Source: Draconibacterium orientale
Lineage (GTDB): Bacteria > Bacteroidota > Bacteroidia > Bacteroidales > JAADGE01
NCBI GenBank assembly: GCA_020721645.1
Contig: DYMH01000022.1
Location: 1 to 35,851 of the forward strand
DNA length: 35,851 bases
Direction of reading: 5' to 3'
Shown here: piece after piece, positions 8,176-16,799 of the stretch
How the letters are laid out: the number at the start of each line of letters is the position of its first letter
Position numbering within the stretch: the stretch's first letter is position 1
The notes under the pieces: generated by a model
Databases searched by the model: none
Seen by the model: only the letters and a program-made list of their open reading frames with translations
Told to the model about the DNA's origin: nothing
Program-made: the position numbers and the translations under genes

Positions 8176-8519
8176 TTTTTAGACGTTTTTATAATTGAAG
8201 TTAATAATTTTAGTAATTCTTTTAAATCCGATAAAATTGAATTATAACTTTTTTCATCAATAAATTCGGAATGAAAAAGGAGTTCGATCCAATATTCGGA
8301 TTCGTTCACCTCTTTTAACGAAATTGCTAATTTATGAATAAAATCTGCTTTACTTTCAGCCTGTTCACTTTCACGAATTAATGCTCCGACTGAAGTCCCG
8401 GAACGAAGTAATTGTTTCGACAAAACATATTCTTTCTTTTCTTCACTCAAATATTTGTATAACTTTACAATACGCAAAGCAAAATCAAACGACTTTTCTT
8501 TTACATCATTTTCTTTCAT
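8163..8519 (-). CDS. Four-helix-bundle protein (23S intervening-sequence-protein family)
   Basis: I choose the ATG giving MKENDVKEKSFDFA (118 residues). A TTG eight codons upstream lies in repeat DNA. The order SFDFALRIVKLYKYL, KQLLRSGTSVGALIRESE, ADFIHKLAISLKE and EYWIELL is typical of the small four-helix-bundle family first seen in 23S rRNA intervening sequences and related to Avd accessory proteins. It probably forms an oligomeric, nucleic-acid-binding bundle; its role as a stand-alone gene is not known. The last residues KKIDN and the stop come from the word repeat. Repeats of the same family lie on both sides, and the gene interrupts the heme block, so it looks like a small cassette inserted there. 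Confidence 0.9.
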   Translation of the reverse strand: MKENDVKEKSFDFALRIVKLYKYLSEEKKEYVLSKQLLRSGTSVGALIRESEQAESKADFIHKLAISLKEVNESEYWIELLFHSEFIDEKSYNSILSDLKELLKLLTSIIKTSKKIDN

Positions 8520-8540
8520 CTCAAATTCATTGTTATTTTT

Positions 8541-8572
8541 CAATTGTCAATTATCCATTGTCAATTGAAAAC
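8541..8572. repeat. Word repeat at hemG 3' end
   Basis: CAATTGTCAATTATCCATTG and the following TCAATTG form an internally complementary array. On the minus strand it gives the last residues SIDNG and the stop of HemG and continues to just before the four-helix gene. Confidence 0.8.
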
Positions 8573-9927
8573 TGTGCCAACTCAAATGCTTGTTTTATGC
8601 GGTCTGCCATTCCGATTCCGTCTCTGAGATTTCCTCCTATTTGTAAGCCGTGATTTTCTTTTTGCAAGCGTTCAACCATTTCAAATCGCTCGCCCGAATC
8701 TTTCAAATATTGAGGTATTGCACGTTCGTGCTTCCAAACAACAAAAAGCGATGGTTTGAAATTCGTAATCTGCATCAAATCTTTCACTTCTTTTTCGACC
8801 AAAGATTTTATTTCAGCTTCCGACAAATCGACCAAATGACCTTTGCGAACGCCGCCCACGAAAACCGTAATCAATGCACCGCCTTTCGGAGCACGATTTG
8901 CAAAAAGCGATGAAAGAAACATCACTCCCAAAATATCGCGGTTTTCTTTGAATGGTATCAAGCCGCCGAAACCGTCAATCGAAATGCCTTCCCAGGTGTC
9001 GAAACCAAGAATGACTTCTGCTGTTTTTGCATAAAATAGTGTTGAAATGGGTTTGATTTCAGCTTCCGAAATAAAATCGAAAATTCCCGGCAATTCGTAA
9101 GCGGGAATTGTGGTGATGATATTTTTTGTTCGATATTGATATTCTGTTTCTCCGGAATTTCCGCAAACAAGATATTCCGTCCCGTTTTTCGTAATTTTCA
9201 ATCCAGAACAATTTAGTATGATATTTTCTTTTCCTACGGATTTTTCCAAAGCAAAAATCAAAGACGATAATCCGCCTTCTGCTGAAAATACTTCGCGTGT
9301 AGCTTTTTTTTCGCGTTCCGATTTTTTCTCTTTTGCTTTTTTTATCGTTCCGCCGATAAAACTTCCGTAATTTTGTTCGAGATTGTATAATTTGGGTAAA
9401 GCGTATTTTGTTACCAAAATATTTGGGTCGCCGGCATATACGCCGAGAATAAACGGATCGACGGCATATTCGAGAAAACTCAATCCCATACGACGTTTCA
9501 CCATTTCAGCCAAAGTTTCGTGCGGATCGGTTCCAGGTTTTCGGAACGGTTCGCCCAAAATGCGGAGTTTGTCGCTAAAGCGAAAAAGTGGCGTTCGTAC
9601 TCCGCCGATGAGTCCACCGGGCAAGAGTTCCCATTTTCCGTTTTTCAGAATAAATCGTTTGTTTACGTTTTTGTCGGCGGGAACTAATTTGCATTTTCCG
9701 TCCAATTCCTCGAATAATTCAACGACTTCCGGAGTTCCCAAAACGCCGGTGTTCGGTCCTTCTTCGTAAACAAATTCACCTTTTACGGCAGTATGTATAA
9801 CGCCTCCGACTCTGTCGGATTTTTCGATGACTACGAAATCTTTGTTCTTAATTTTTAAACGAAGGGCTGTCGTCAAACCGGTGAGTCCGGCTCCGATTAC
9901 TACGACTTCTTTATATGTTGGTTGCAT
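8551..9927 (-). CDS. hemG: Protoporphyrinogen oxidase (HemY type, FAD-dependent)
   Basis: The protein has 458 residues from the ATG giving MQPTYKEVVVIGAG. An in-frame extension to 10050 is rejected because it translates a word repeat (HFLIFTFPHFLIF). The FAD-binding VVIGAGLTGLTTALRL starts at about residue 9, and the acidic end of the second strand with DRVGG follows at about 35-42. The C-terminal FAD motif GNLRDGIGMADRI is present. It should oxidise protoporphyrinogen IX to protoporphyrin IX, the last step before iron or magnesium insertion, as a membrane-associated enzyme. Also known as hemY. It follows hemN. Oxygen is the usual acceptor for this type, which contrasts with the oxygen-independent HemN upstream. 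The last residues are repeat-encoded. Confidence 0.93.
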   Translation of the reverse strand: MQPTYKEVVVIGAGLTGLTTALRLKIKNKDFVVIEKSDRVGGVIHTAVKGEFVYEEGPNTGVLGTPEVVELFEELDGKCKLVPADKNVNKRFILKNGKWELLPGGLIGGVRTPLFRFSDKLRILGEPFRKPGTDPHETLAEMVKRRMGLSFLEYAVDPFILGVYAGDPNILVTKYALPKLYNLEQNYGSFIGGTIKKAKEKKSEREKKATREVFSAEGGLSSLIFALEKSVGKENIILNCSGLKITKNGTEYLVCGNSGETEYQYRTKNIITTIPAYELPGIFDFISEAEIKPISTLFYAKTAEVILGFDTWEGISIDGFGGLIPFKENRDILGVMFLSSLFANRAPKGGALITVFVGGVRKGHLVDLSEAEIKSLVEKEVKDLMQITNFKPSLFVVWKHERAIPQYLKDSGERFEMVERLQKENHGLQIGGNLRDGIGMADRIKQAFELAQFSIDNG

Positions 9928-9934
9928 GGGGAAT

Positions 9935-10096
9935 TTGAAAATTAGAAAATGTGGGAATGTGAAAATTAGGAAATGTGAGACTGAAAGAGAGTGAAAATTA
10001 GAAAAATTTAAAATTATTTTTAAAAGAGAAATAAAAAAATAATACATCACTTTTGTTAATTTTTACATTCTCAAATTTCCACATTTCCTAATTTTC
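9935..10096. repeat. Inverted word-repeat pair (GAAAATTAGGAAATGTG family)
   Basis: The gap between hemN and hemG holds GAAAATTAGGAAATGTG at 9961-9977 and its perfect 17-base complement at 10080-10096, plus degenerate copies around 9936-9960 and 9990-10000. The right arm overlaps the hemN stop codon; the left arm runs up to 7 bases from the hemG ATG. Confidence 0.85.
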
Positions 10097-11492
10097 AAAG
10101 TGTTTTAGAATATTGGCTTTCGTTTTCTTTCATCAGCGGGTCAAAAATCATGGCAATGTTTCGCACCACCATAAAACCGTTTTCTTCTATTTGCAAAGCG
10201 TTTCCGTTGAAAGTCAGAAGTTTGTCTTCGATAAACGGATTAAGTTTTTCGGCTTTAAAGCCGGTGATTTTTATCAATTCATCGACAGAAATTGAAAAAT
10301 GTTCCGACATATCCTTGAAATTCAAATATCCGTTGCACATAATTTCGTTAATCACATTGCGACGAACGATGTCTTCTTTCGTCATTTCATATCCGCGTTC
10401 TATTGGGAAACATCCGCTTTCTATGGTTTCGATATATTTTTTTGTGTTTTTGATATTTTGTGCGTAAGCATTTGTAAGTTGATGAATCGATGTAGCACCG
10501 AAACCGTAAACTTGTCCGGTTGTTTCGCGAGTGCAATATCCTTGGAAGTTTCTATGCAATTTTTTGTTTTTCAGGGCGATTGTTAATTCATCATCTGATT
10601 TTGCATAATGATCCATGCCGATAGCTTCGTAGCCGTTTTCGGTAAGAATATCCAATCCTGCCAAAAACATTGCCAATTTTTCTTCCGGCGTGGGCAATCC
10701 GACTTTTTCCAAAATATGTTGAGCACTTTTCACCCAAGGTACGTGAGCATAAGAAAACGTAACAATTCTGTCGGGATTAATTTCAACGGCTCGTTTCATG
10801 TTTTCTTTGAAACTTTCGACGGTTTGTCCGGGTAATCCGTAAATGAAATCGAGATTTACGCCGGCAAATTCGTTTTCTTTCATTCGTTCCACCAAATCCT
10901 CAACAGGATATTTTGAAGGTGCCCGATTAACTGTTTTTAAAACTCCCGAATCGAAATCCTGTATTCCCAAACTCAAACGGTTGAATCCAAATTCTGCCAA
11001 TAAATCAATGTGTTCAAATTCCAATTCGGCAGGATTGCATTCCATGGCAATTTCGGCATTTTCAGAAATTTGAAATTTACTGAAAATAACGCGCATCACA
11101 CGTTCGATGTGTTTAAAATCAATGGCATTTGGAGTTCCGCCGCCCCAATGTATTTGTGTTACAATGCGATGGTCGAAAAGCAAAGCCGATGTTTTTTCGA
11201 TTTCGAGAATCAACGCATCAATATATTGAGCGATTAAGGTTTCATCGGTCGAATGCTCAGTATTGCAACCGCAAAAATGGCACAATCTCGGACAAAAAGG
11301 AACGTGAATGTAGAGCGAAATATTTTCGGGTTTCGTATAGTTTGATTCTTTCAGATTCCGGACGTAATCGGCTTCCGAATATTTTTCGGTGAAAAAAGTC
11401 GCCGGCGGATAACTTGTGTAGCGAGGTCCGGGTTTGTTGTATTTCAACAGGATGTCTTTGGAGGATTGTGGGGTTTGATTTTGCGGGTTCAT
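10095..11492 (-). CDS. hemN: Oxygen-independent coproporphyrinogen III dehydrogenase
   Basis: The protein has 465 residues from the ATG giving MNPQNQTPQSSKD; a longer start would overlap hemE. PGPRYTSYPPA near the N-terminus is characteristic of HemN. The radical-SAM cluster motif CPRLCHFC places the iron-sulfur ligands at Cys67, Cys71 and Cys74, followed by CGCN. GGGTP and the later YGLPGQT are also typical. It converts coproporphyrinogen III to protoporphyrinogen IX using SAM and no oxygen, in the cytoplasm. The length, and the TSYPPA and CHFCGCN motifs, favour a true HemN over the heme chaperone HemW. It lies 34 bases downstream of hemE in the same direction, probably in one operon. Its stop codon lies in the word repeat. 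Confidence 0.96.
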   Translation of the reverse strand: MNPQNQTPQSSKDILLKYNKPGPRYTSYPPATFFTEKYSEADYVRNLKESNYTKPENISLYIHVPFCPRLCHFCGCNTEHSTDETLIAQYIDALILEIEKTSALLFDHRIVTQIHWGGGTPNAIDFKHIERVMRVIFSKFQISENAEIAMECNPAELEFEHIDLLAEFGFNRLSLGIQDFDSGVLKTVNRAPSKYPVEDLVERMKENEFAGVNLDFIYGLPGQTVESFKENMKRAVEINPDRIVTFSYAHVPWVKSAQHILEKVGLPTPEEKLAMFLAGLDILTENGYEAIGMDHYAKSDDELTIALKNKKLHRNFQGYCTRETTGQVYGFGATSIHQLTNAYAQNIKNTKKYIETIESGCFPIERGYEMTKEDIVRRNVINEIMCNGYLNFKDMSEHFSISVDELIKITGFKAEKLNPFIEDKLLTFNGNALQIEENGFMVVRNIAMIFDPLMKENESQYSKTL

Positions 11493-11526
11493 ATTTATCT
11501 TTTTATACCTTGACGTTTTCTGTATT

Positions 11527-12558
11527 CTATCGTTTCCAATCAACATTTTTCACCCAATCGCAAATAAATTTGGCATTTTCGAACGGTGTTTCGGGCATAA
11601 AACCGTGTCCGAAATTGAAAATCCATTTGAAATTTTCTTTTCCGAAAGGAAGATATTTTTCCAAAGTTTTTTCGATAGTTTTTTTATCGGCAAAAAGCAA
11701 TCTTGGGTCGATATTTCCTTGTAAACCAACGTTTTTCGGAACCATTTTTCGAGCTTCTGCGAGCGGCATTTGCCAGTCGATACTTACGAAATCGCAGAGT
11801 TCTTTGTCGATTGATGCCAATCCGGTACTGATTCCTTTTGGAAAAAAGATGAACGGCGTTTTTAATTCGCGCATCGCCGCCGCAATTCTTTTGATTGACG
11901 GAAAAAACAATTCTTTGTACAAATCCGTGGGAATCAATCCTGCATGAGTTTCGAACAATTGAAATGCCGAGATTCCATGTTTCACTTGATTTTGTGCGTA
12001 AACAATTGATAAATCGGTGATTCTGTCAATCAATTCAATGGTTTCGGTTTTTCGAGCGTAGATGAATTTTACGGCATCGTCGAAGGTATGATTTTTCGTC
12101 GGACCTTGAATCATATAGCTGAGAACCGTGAGCGGTGCTCCGCAAAAGCCGATGAGAGGAACGTCGTTCGGTCGGGTTTTGATAATTTCATCAATCGCAT
12201 CATAGATGTAGCCAAGTTTTTCGGGTTCCGGATTGAGTTGTTTGACGGGATTTTCGAGCTTCATCAGCGGAGTTTCAAAAACCGGACCTTTATCGGTAAA
12301 ATCCAATCCCATACCCATGGCATAGGGAATTACCAAAATATCGGAAAATAAAATCGCTGCATCAACTCCTAAATCGTAAACGGGCAACAAAGTAACTTCT
12401 GCCGCCAATTTCGGATCTTTCATCAATTGCCAAAAGGTATAATTTTCTTTCAGTTTGTTGTACGACGGCAAAACCCGCCCGGCTTGACGCATGAACCACA
12501 TGGGCGGACGTGATGTTTTTTTGCCGTTTAAAGTATCTATAAATATTGAAGTTTCCAT
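11527..12558 (-). CDS. hemE: Uroporphyrinogen decarboxylase
   Basis: The protein has 343 residues from the ATG giving METSIFIDTLNGKK. The upstream in-frame codons read a repeat (CACAAAGGGTTTCGCAAAGG on the plus strand) and are left out. PPMWFMRQAGRVLP near residues 19-31 is the substrate-binding signature, and Asp73 in LFSDILVIP is the conserved active-site acid. GFCGAPLTV and FNFGHGFMPETP are also diagnostic. It decarboxylates uroporphyrinogen III to coproporphyrinogen III in the cytoplasm. It is located between hemL and hemN, matching the reaction order for the hemE-hemN-hemG run. Confidence 0.97.
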   Translation of the reverse strand: METSIFIDTLNGKKTSRPPMWFMRQAGRVLPSYNKLKENYTFWQLMKDPKLAAEVTLLPVYDLGVDAAILFSDILVIPYAMGMGLDFTDKGPVFETPLMKLENPVKQLNPEPEKLGYIYDAIDEIIKTRPNDVPLIGFCGAPLTVLSYMIQGPTKNHTFDDAVKFIYARKTETIELIDRITDLSIVYAQNQVKHGISAFQLFETHAGLIPTDLYKELFFPSIKRIAAAMRELKTPFIFFPKGISTGLASIDKELCDFVSIDWQMPLAEARKMVPKNVGLQGNIDPRLLFADKKTIEKTLEKYLPFGKENFKWIFNFGHGFMPETPFENAKFICDWVKNVDWKR

Positions 12559-12571
12559 TTTTAAATAAGAT

Positions 12572-12645
12572 ATAGTACCACAAAGGGTTTCGCAAAGGAA
12601 CACGAAGTCCGATTGTCAATTATCCATTATCAATTGTCAATTGTT
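12572..12645. repeat. Word repeats between hemL and hemE
   Basis: Two word families meet here. Next to the hemE start is CACAAAGGGTTTCGCAAAGG followed by AACACGAAG. At the hemL end is the TTGACAATTGATAATGG family, internally complementary, which encodes the last hemL residues LTIDNG and its stop. Confidence 0.75.
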
Positions 12646-13924
12646 TCAACGCTTCCAAATTTTTCGCCAAAACGGTTTTCAAGATTTCGTCGGTGTGTGC
12701 TGCTGAAACAAAAGCTGCTTCGTATTGCGAGGGTGCCAAATAAATTCCGTTTTCCAAACACAAACCGAAATATTCGGCATATCTGCCGGCATTGGATTTC
12801 ATTGCATCTTCGTAGGAATTAATTTCTTTGAGATCGGTGAAAAACAGTGTCATTATTGAGCCTGCACGATTTATTACGGCGTTGATTCCGGCGGTTTTCA
12901 AGTTTTCTTTGATACCTTTTTCCAAAAATGCGGATTTTCGTTCGAGTTCGGAATAGAAATCCGGAGTTTCGTCCAATATTTTCAACATTGCCAATCCGGC
13001 AGCCATTGCAAGCGGATTTCCGGAAAGTGTTCCGGCTTGATAAACAGGACCGGCGGGAGCCAGCTTTTCCATAATTTCTTTTCGTCCGCCGTAAGCTCCG
13101 ACGGGCAATCCGCCGCCGATAATTTTTCCGAGTGTTGTTAAATCGGGCATAATCCCGTAATATTCTTGTGCTCCGCCTTTTGCCAAACGGAAACCGGTGA
13201 TGACTTCGTCAAAAATCAAGAGTGCTCCATGTTTTTTGGTCAAATCACGCAAACCTTGTAAAAATCCTTTTTGAGGAAGCACAACTCCCATATTTCCGGC
13301 AACGGGTTCCACAATGACGGCTGCAATTTGATCTTTGTGTTCTGCAAACAATTTTTCTACGGAAGCCAAATCGTTGTAACCTGCAATGAGCGTGTCTTTA
13401 GCTGTTCCGGAAGTAACGCCCGGGCTGTCGGGCAAGCCGAGCGTAATGGCACCCGAACCGGCTTTAATCAGAAAGCTGTCTGCGTGTCCGTGGTAGCAAC
13501 CTTCGAATTTAATAATCATTTCTCGCCCCGTGTATCCGCGTGCGAGGCGTAATGCACTCATTGTGGCTTCGGTTCCCGAATTTACCATTCTAACCATTTC
13601 TACGGACGGAACCATTTTGATGATTTGTTCGGCCATTCGGGTTTCGGCTACCGTGGGTGCTCCGTAGCTTGTACCGTTGTCGGCGGCTTTTTTTATGGCT
13701 TCGATTACGGCATCGGGTGCGTGCCCGAGAATCAGCGGTCCCCACGAACCGACGAAATCAATATATTGATTATCATCCTCATCAGTAATGTAAGCTCCTT
13801 TTCCGCTTTTAATAAAAATCGGATTGCGTTTGACGCTTTTAAATGCTCTTACCGGAGAATTGACACCGCCGGCTATGATTTCTTTTGCTTTTGAAAATTC
13901 TGAAATGCTTTTATCTAAATTCAT
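12620..13924 (-). CDS. hemL: Glutamate-1-semialdehyde 2,1-aminomutase
   Basis: The 434-residue PLP enzyme has the expected family length. [10 protein letters not shown] near the N-terminus, [15 protein letters not shown] at about 115-129, CYHGHAD at about 143-149, [10 protein letters not shown] at about 237-246 and the PLP lysine Lys267 in [11 protein letters not shown] are all present. It turns glutamate-1-semialdehyde into 5-aminolevulinate, the second step after HemA in the C5 pathway. This shows the organism makes its own tetrapyrrole precursor from glutamyl-tRNA. The C-terminal LTIDNG is not conserved family sequence but the translated end of a word repeat. Confidence 0.97.
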   Translation of the reverse strand: MNLDKSISEFSKAKEIIAGGVNSPVRAFKSVKRNPIFIKSGKGAYITDEDDNQYIDFVGSWGPLILGHAPDAVIEAIKKAADNGTSYGAPTVAETRMAEQIIKMVPSVEMVRMVNSGTEATMSALRLARGYTGREMIIKFEGCYHGHADSFLIKAGSGAITLGLPDSPGVTSGTAKDTLIAGYNDLASVEKLFAEHKDQIAAVIVEPVAGNMGVVLPQKGFLQGLRDLTKKHGALLIFDEVITGFRLAKGGAQEYYGIMPDLTTLGKIIGGGLPVGAYGGRKEIMEKLAPAGPVYQAGTLSGNPLAMAAGLAMLKILDETPDFYSELERKSAFLEKGIKENLKTAGINAVINRAGSIMTLFFTDLKEINSYEDAMKSNAGRYAEYFGLCLENGIYLAPSQYEAAFVSAAHTDEILKTVLAKNLEALKQLTIDNG

Positions 13925-13929
13925 GTTTT

Positions 13930-14092
13930 TTTATTGATACTAGTGAGTAACAAGTCGTAAGTAGCAAGTATTGAGAATTAAACTGAAAACGGAAACAAAT
14001 TTTAGAATGTATACAAATTGCTAAAATGTTCTCGCTCACAATTCATTTTATTTTTCTTGAGACTTGATACTCAATACTTGATACTTTTTCAT
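13930..14092. repeat. Inverted word-repeat pair (GATACTTGATACT family)
   Basis: Near the hemL start the plus strand reads TTGATACTAGTGAGTAAC and AGCAAGTATTGAG; near the hemB end it reads CTTGATACTCAATACTTG. The 11-base blocks CAAGTATTGAG and CTCAATACTTG are perfect complements, so the two ends of the gap can pair. The middle is AT-rich and has no other feature. Confidence 0.75.
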
Positions 14093-15070
14093 TTATCTTT
14101 TATTCAACTCAATTGCCATATCCTTAGCGAAATATGTGAGAATAATATCTGCACCGGCTCGTTTGATTGATGTCAGAATTTCTTTCATAATCCGAGTTTC
14201 ATCAATCCAACCATTGGCAGCTGCGGCTTTGACCATCGAAAATTCGCCGCTCACATTGTAGGCTGCAATCGGAATATTAAATGTATCTTTTGCTCTGCGG
14301 ATAATATCCAAATAACTCATTGCAGGCTTTACCATAATAATGTCGGCACCTTCGGCAATATCGAAATCTATTTCTCGCATTGCCTCGTTGGAATTGTCGG
14401 GATTCATTTGGTATGTTTGTCGGTTGCCGAATTTGGGTGCACTTTCGGCGGCATCGCGGAACGGACCGTAAAATGCCGAAGCGTATTTTGCAGAATAAGC
14501 CATAATAGGCATGTTTGTAAATTTATTTTCGTCGAGAGCTTGGCGGATACGAGCCACGCGACCGTCCATCATGTCGCTCGGTGCAACCATGTCCACGCCT
14601 ACACGTGCGAACGAAACTGCCTGTGCGGCAAGAGTTTCCAAAGTTAAATCGTTATCAACATCGCCGTTGACGATTGTACCGCAATGTCCGTGCGATGTAT
14701 ATTCGCAGTTGCAAATATCGGCAATGACGTGCATTTCGGGAACTGCTTTTTTTATGGCGATTACGGCTCGTTGAACAATTGCGTCGTCGTGCGTGGCACA
14801 TGCACCGGTTTCGTCTTTATGTTCCGGAATTCCGAATAAAAGAATGGAGCGAACGCCCACATCACGCAGGCTTTTTACTTCTTCAACCAACATATCCACA
14901 GACAATTGGAAATTGCCTGGCATGGATTTTATGGGATTTTTAACTTTCGTGCCGTGAATTGCAAAAAGAGGCATCACCAAATCGTTGTGTGTTACACGGG
15001 TTTCGCTGACCATGTCGCGAAGTACGGGATTGTAACGGAGTCTGCGGAGTCTTGTTTCGGGAAAATACAT
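14093..15070 (-). CDS. hemB: Porphobilinogen synthase (delta-aminolevulinate dehydratase)
   Basis: The protein has 325 residues. RRLRYNPVLRDMVSET is a typical N-terminus. The zinc ligands Cys120, Cys122 and Cys130 lie in ICNCEYTSHGHC, so it is the zinc-dependent type. The two active-site lysines are Lys195 in AYSAKYAS and Lys248 in IMVKPAMSY, the latter forming the Schiff base. It condenses two 5-aminolevulinate molecules to porphobilinogen. It starts 5 bases downstream of the hemD stop, so the two are certainly co-transcribed, and hemL follows. Confidence 0.98.
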   Translation of the reverse strand: MYFPETRLRRLRYNPVLRDMVSETRVTHNDLVMPLFAIHGTKVKNPIKSMPGNFQLSVDMLVEEVKSLRDVGVRSILLFGIPEHKDETGACATHDDAIVQRAVIAIKKAVPEMHVIADICNCEYTSHGHCGTIVNGDVDNDLTLETLAAQAVSFARVGVDMVAPSDMMDGRVARIRQALDENKFTNMPIMAYSAKYASAFYGPFRDAAESAPKFGNRQTYQMNPDNSNEAMREIDFDIAEGADIIMVKPAMSYLDIIRRAKDTFNIPIAAYNVSGEFSMVKAAAANGWIDETRIMKEILTSIKRAGADIILTYFAKDMAIELNKR

Positions 15071-15142
15071 AATATTAATTGTTAATGTTTAATGGATAAT
15101 TATTATCGTAATTTTTAATTCGTAATTCGTAATTCTTAATTT
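15070..15142. repeat. Word repeat forming the hemD C-terminus
   Basis: The plus strand shows ATTGTTAATGTTTAATGG, then GTAATTTTTAATTCGTAATT and another CGTAATTCTTAATT. On the minus strand this array is the last 20 or so codons of hemD and runs to the hemB start. The GTAATTC-type word is not seen elsewhere in the window. Confidence 0.75.
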
Positions 15143-15884
15143 TGTTCAAGATTCCATCACCGCTTGCTTCTTCCGCAACGGCATCAACAGAAAAACCATT
15201 TTTTTGAATTGCTTTTTCGGTTGTTTGTCCGATGACTGCAATTTTATTGAATTGATTTTTATTATCAAATTTTGTGATTTTCAAAAGATTTTCAAAAGTC
15301 GAAGGGCTTGTAAAAATGAGCCAATCGTAATTTTTTGTTCGGATTCGGTTTAAAATTTCGGCATCGAATTTTTCGGGAATTTGGGTTGAATATACATCAA
15401 TTCTTTCTATTTCGGCAATTCCTTGCAAATTTTCTTTGATAGAATTTTTTGCTAAATTTCCTGTGATATAAAGTAATTTTTTATTTTTAATATCTTTCTC
15501 ATTTTTAAGTTGTTCTATTAATTCATCAGAAGTATTTCCTGAATTTTTTATATCAGCTTTAAAATTATAGTTGGATAATGCTTTTTCTGTTTTTTTGCCG
15601 ATAACGGCGAATTTCATTTTTGGGGGAATAGAAATTTTTAATTCAGAAATGATTGAAAAGAAATTTTCGACACCGTTTTTGCTTGTAAAAATCAGATAAT
15701 CAAAAATTTGAATCGATTTTAGAACGGAAATTAATGTGTCGTTAATTTCAATTTTTCGGATTTCGATGGTGGGCATACAAAAAAACACGGCTTTTTGTTC
15801 AAGAAATAGGGCTTCTGTTTCCAAAGGCTCCGCTTGAACGGAGATGATTATTTTATTTTGAAGTGGAAATATTGTTGAAGGCAT
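15075..15884 (-). CDS. hemD: Uroporphyrinogen-III synthase
   Basis: The 269-residue protein is one of the least conserved heme enzymes, so the call rests on fold-type motifs and position. Two alternating half-domains are seen, with FDYLIFTSKNGVENFF at about 55-70, FAVIGKKTEKAL at about 92-103, YDWLIFTSPSTFENL at about 195-209 and IAVIGQTTEKAIQKNG at about 219-234. It cyclises hydroxymethylbilane with D-ring inversion. hemB starts 5 bases after its stop. Residues from about 250, NYELRIKNYDNN and onward, are translated repeat DNA and probably disordered. A gene for an outer-membrane-like protein separates it from hemC, its usual partner. Confidence 0.9.
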   Translation of the reverse strand: MPSTIFPLQNKIIISVQAEPLETEALFLEQKAVFFCMPTIEIRKIEINDTLISVLKSIQIFDYLIFTSKNGVENFFSIISELKISIPPKMKFAVIGKKTEKALSNYNFKADIKNSGNTSDELIEQLKNEKDIKNKKLLYITGNLAKNSIKENLQGIAEIERIDVYSTQIPEKFDAEILNRIRTKNYDWLIFTSPSTFENLLKITKFDNKNQFNKIAVIGQTTEKAIQKNGFSVDAVAEEASGDGILNKIKNYELRIKNYDNNYPLNINN

Positions 15885-16033
15885 TATTTTTCGATGATAT
15901 ATGTATTTTCTTTTTCGAAATCAGAAATTTGGTTAGGTCAATATCAGTAAATCGTGTATCTCCGTTTTCAAAGTAGGCAGATGTTTTACAATTACAATAA
16001 TATATTTTTCTGTATCGGGAAAAATAACTTAGA

Positions 16034-16732
16034 TTATATTTTAAATTTTATACCAAGTCTCCAATAAATTGGATTAAAATTCACTGCCCAAGCGGAGTTT
16101 TCACTTTTTCCGTCGAGAATAGAATATTCGATGCCTCCCAAACCTAAACAAAGACTGAATTTTGATGATATGAAATAATTTAATTCAGGATTGATTTGTG
16201 AGCTAAAATAATCAAAATCAGTTTTTTGTGAGTCGGTTCGATGATATGAAGGAATTGTATCAGAAATTGAATATATAGACGTAGAAATAGTTGTTCCGGT
16301 GCAATTTGTCTGATAATCCGACTTTATTTTTCCAAAACTAAACTTTAAATTGGTATTGAAATACAGTTTATTGAAAATTGGGAAATAATATCCTAAATAA
16401 ATATTTGGCAAAAACGCTTTTGATGTCGTTTTCATTTCTTCTTTTTGATAAAAGTTGTTAAAATTCAAAGCACTCTGTCTTGTTTCTTTTTCCCAAACAC
16501 AGTCGAGTCCTGCACCGACAAGAAATCTATCAGTAAGAAAAAAACCTATCGAAGGTACAACATACAAATACTGTCCTTTTGTGATATCGTAATTTGTGGT
16601 TACTCCGTTTTCGACTTTTGATTTTATATAGTTTCCGTCGAGTGTAATGACAAGATTTCCTGCACTGATTTGTCCAAATAAATCAATCGTTGAGAGAACA
16701 ATCAGTAAAAACAATAGACTATTTTTTTTCAT
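16034..16732 (-). CDS. Probable outer-membrane beta-barrel protein
   Basis: The protein has 232 residues. A signal peptide, MKKNSLLFLLIVLSTIDLFG, is followed by ISAGNLVITLDGNY. The rest alternates aromatic and polar residues in strand-length stretches (FLTDRFLVGAGLD, FLPNIYLGYYFPI, LYFNTNLKFSFGK, ISSKFSLCLGLGGIEY) and ends in WRLGIKFKI, as in small outer-membrane barrels. I do not recognise a specific family. It lies between hemC and hemD in the same direction, 68 bases past hemC and 149 before hemD. That is an odd place, since barrel proteins are not part of heme synthesis. It may be a chance insertion, or a surface protein that needs co-regulation with heme. Confidence 0.75.
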   Translation of the reverse strand: MKKNSLLFLLIVLSTIDLFGQISAGNLVITLDGNYIKSKVENGVTTNYDITKGQYLYVVPSIGFFLTDRFLVGAGLDCVWEKETRQSALNFNNFYQKEEMKTTSKAFLPNIYLGYYFPIFNKLYFNTNLKFSFGKIKSDYQTNCTGTTISTSIYSISDTIPSYHRTDSQKTDFDYFSSQINPELNYFISSKFSLCLGLGGIEYSILDGKSENSAWAVNFNPIYWRLGIKFKI

Positions 16733-16799
16733 CGAATTCTAAATTTAATTATATAACTGTAATTTTTTCGGAATCTGAAAAAAATACAACCTGCTAAAT

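Noticed and set aside
9928-10050. N-terminal extension of HemG
   Set aside because: The codons are a translated word repeat; the ATG at 9927 gives the normal FAD-motif spacing.
10095-11492. HemW heme chaperone instead of HemN
   Set aside because: Length of 465 residues, the PGPRYTSYPPA N-terminus and CHFCGCN fit HemN; HemW is about 380 residues.
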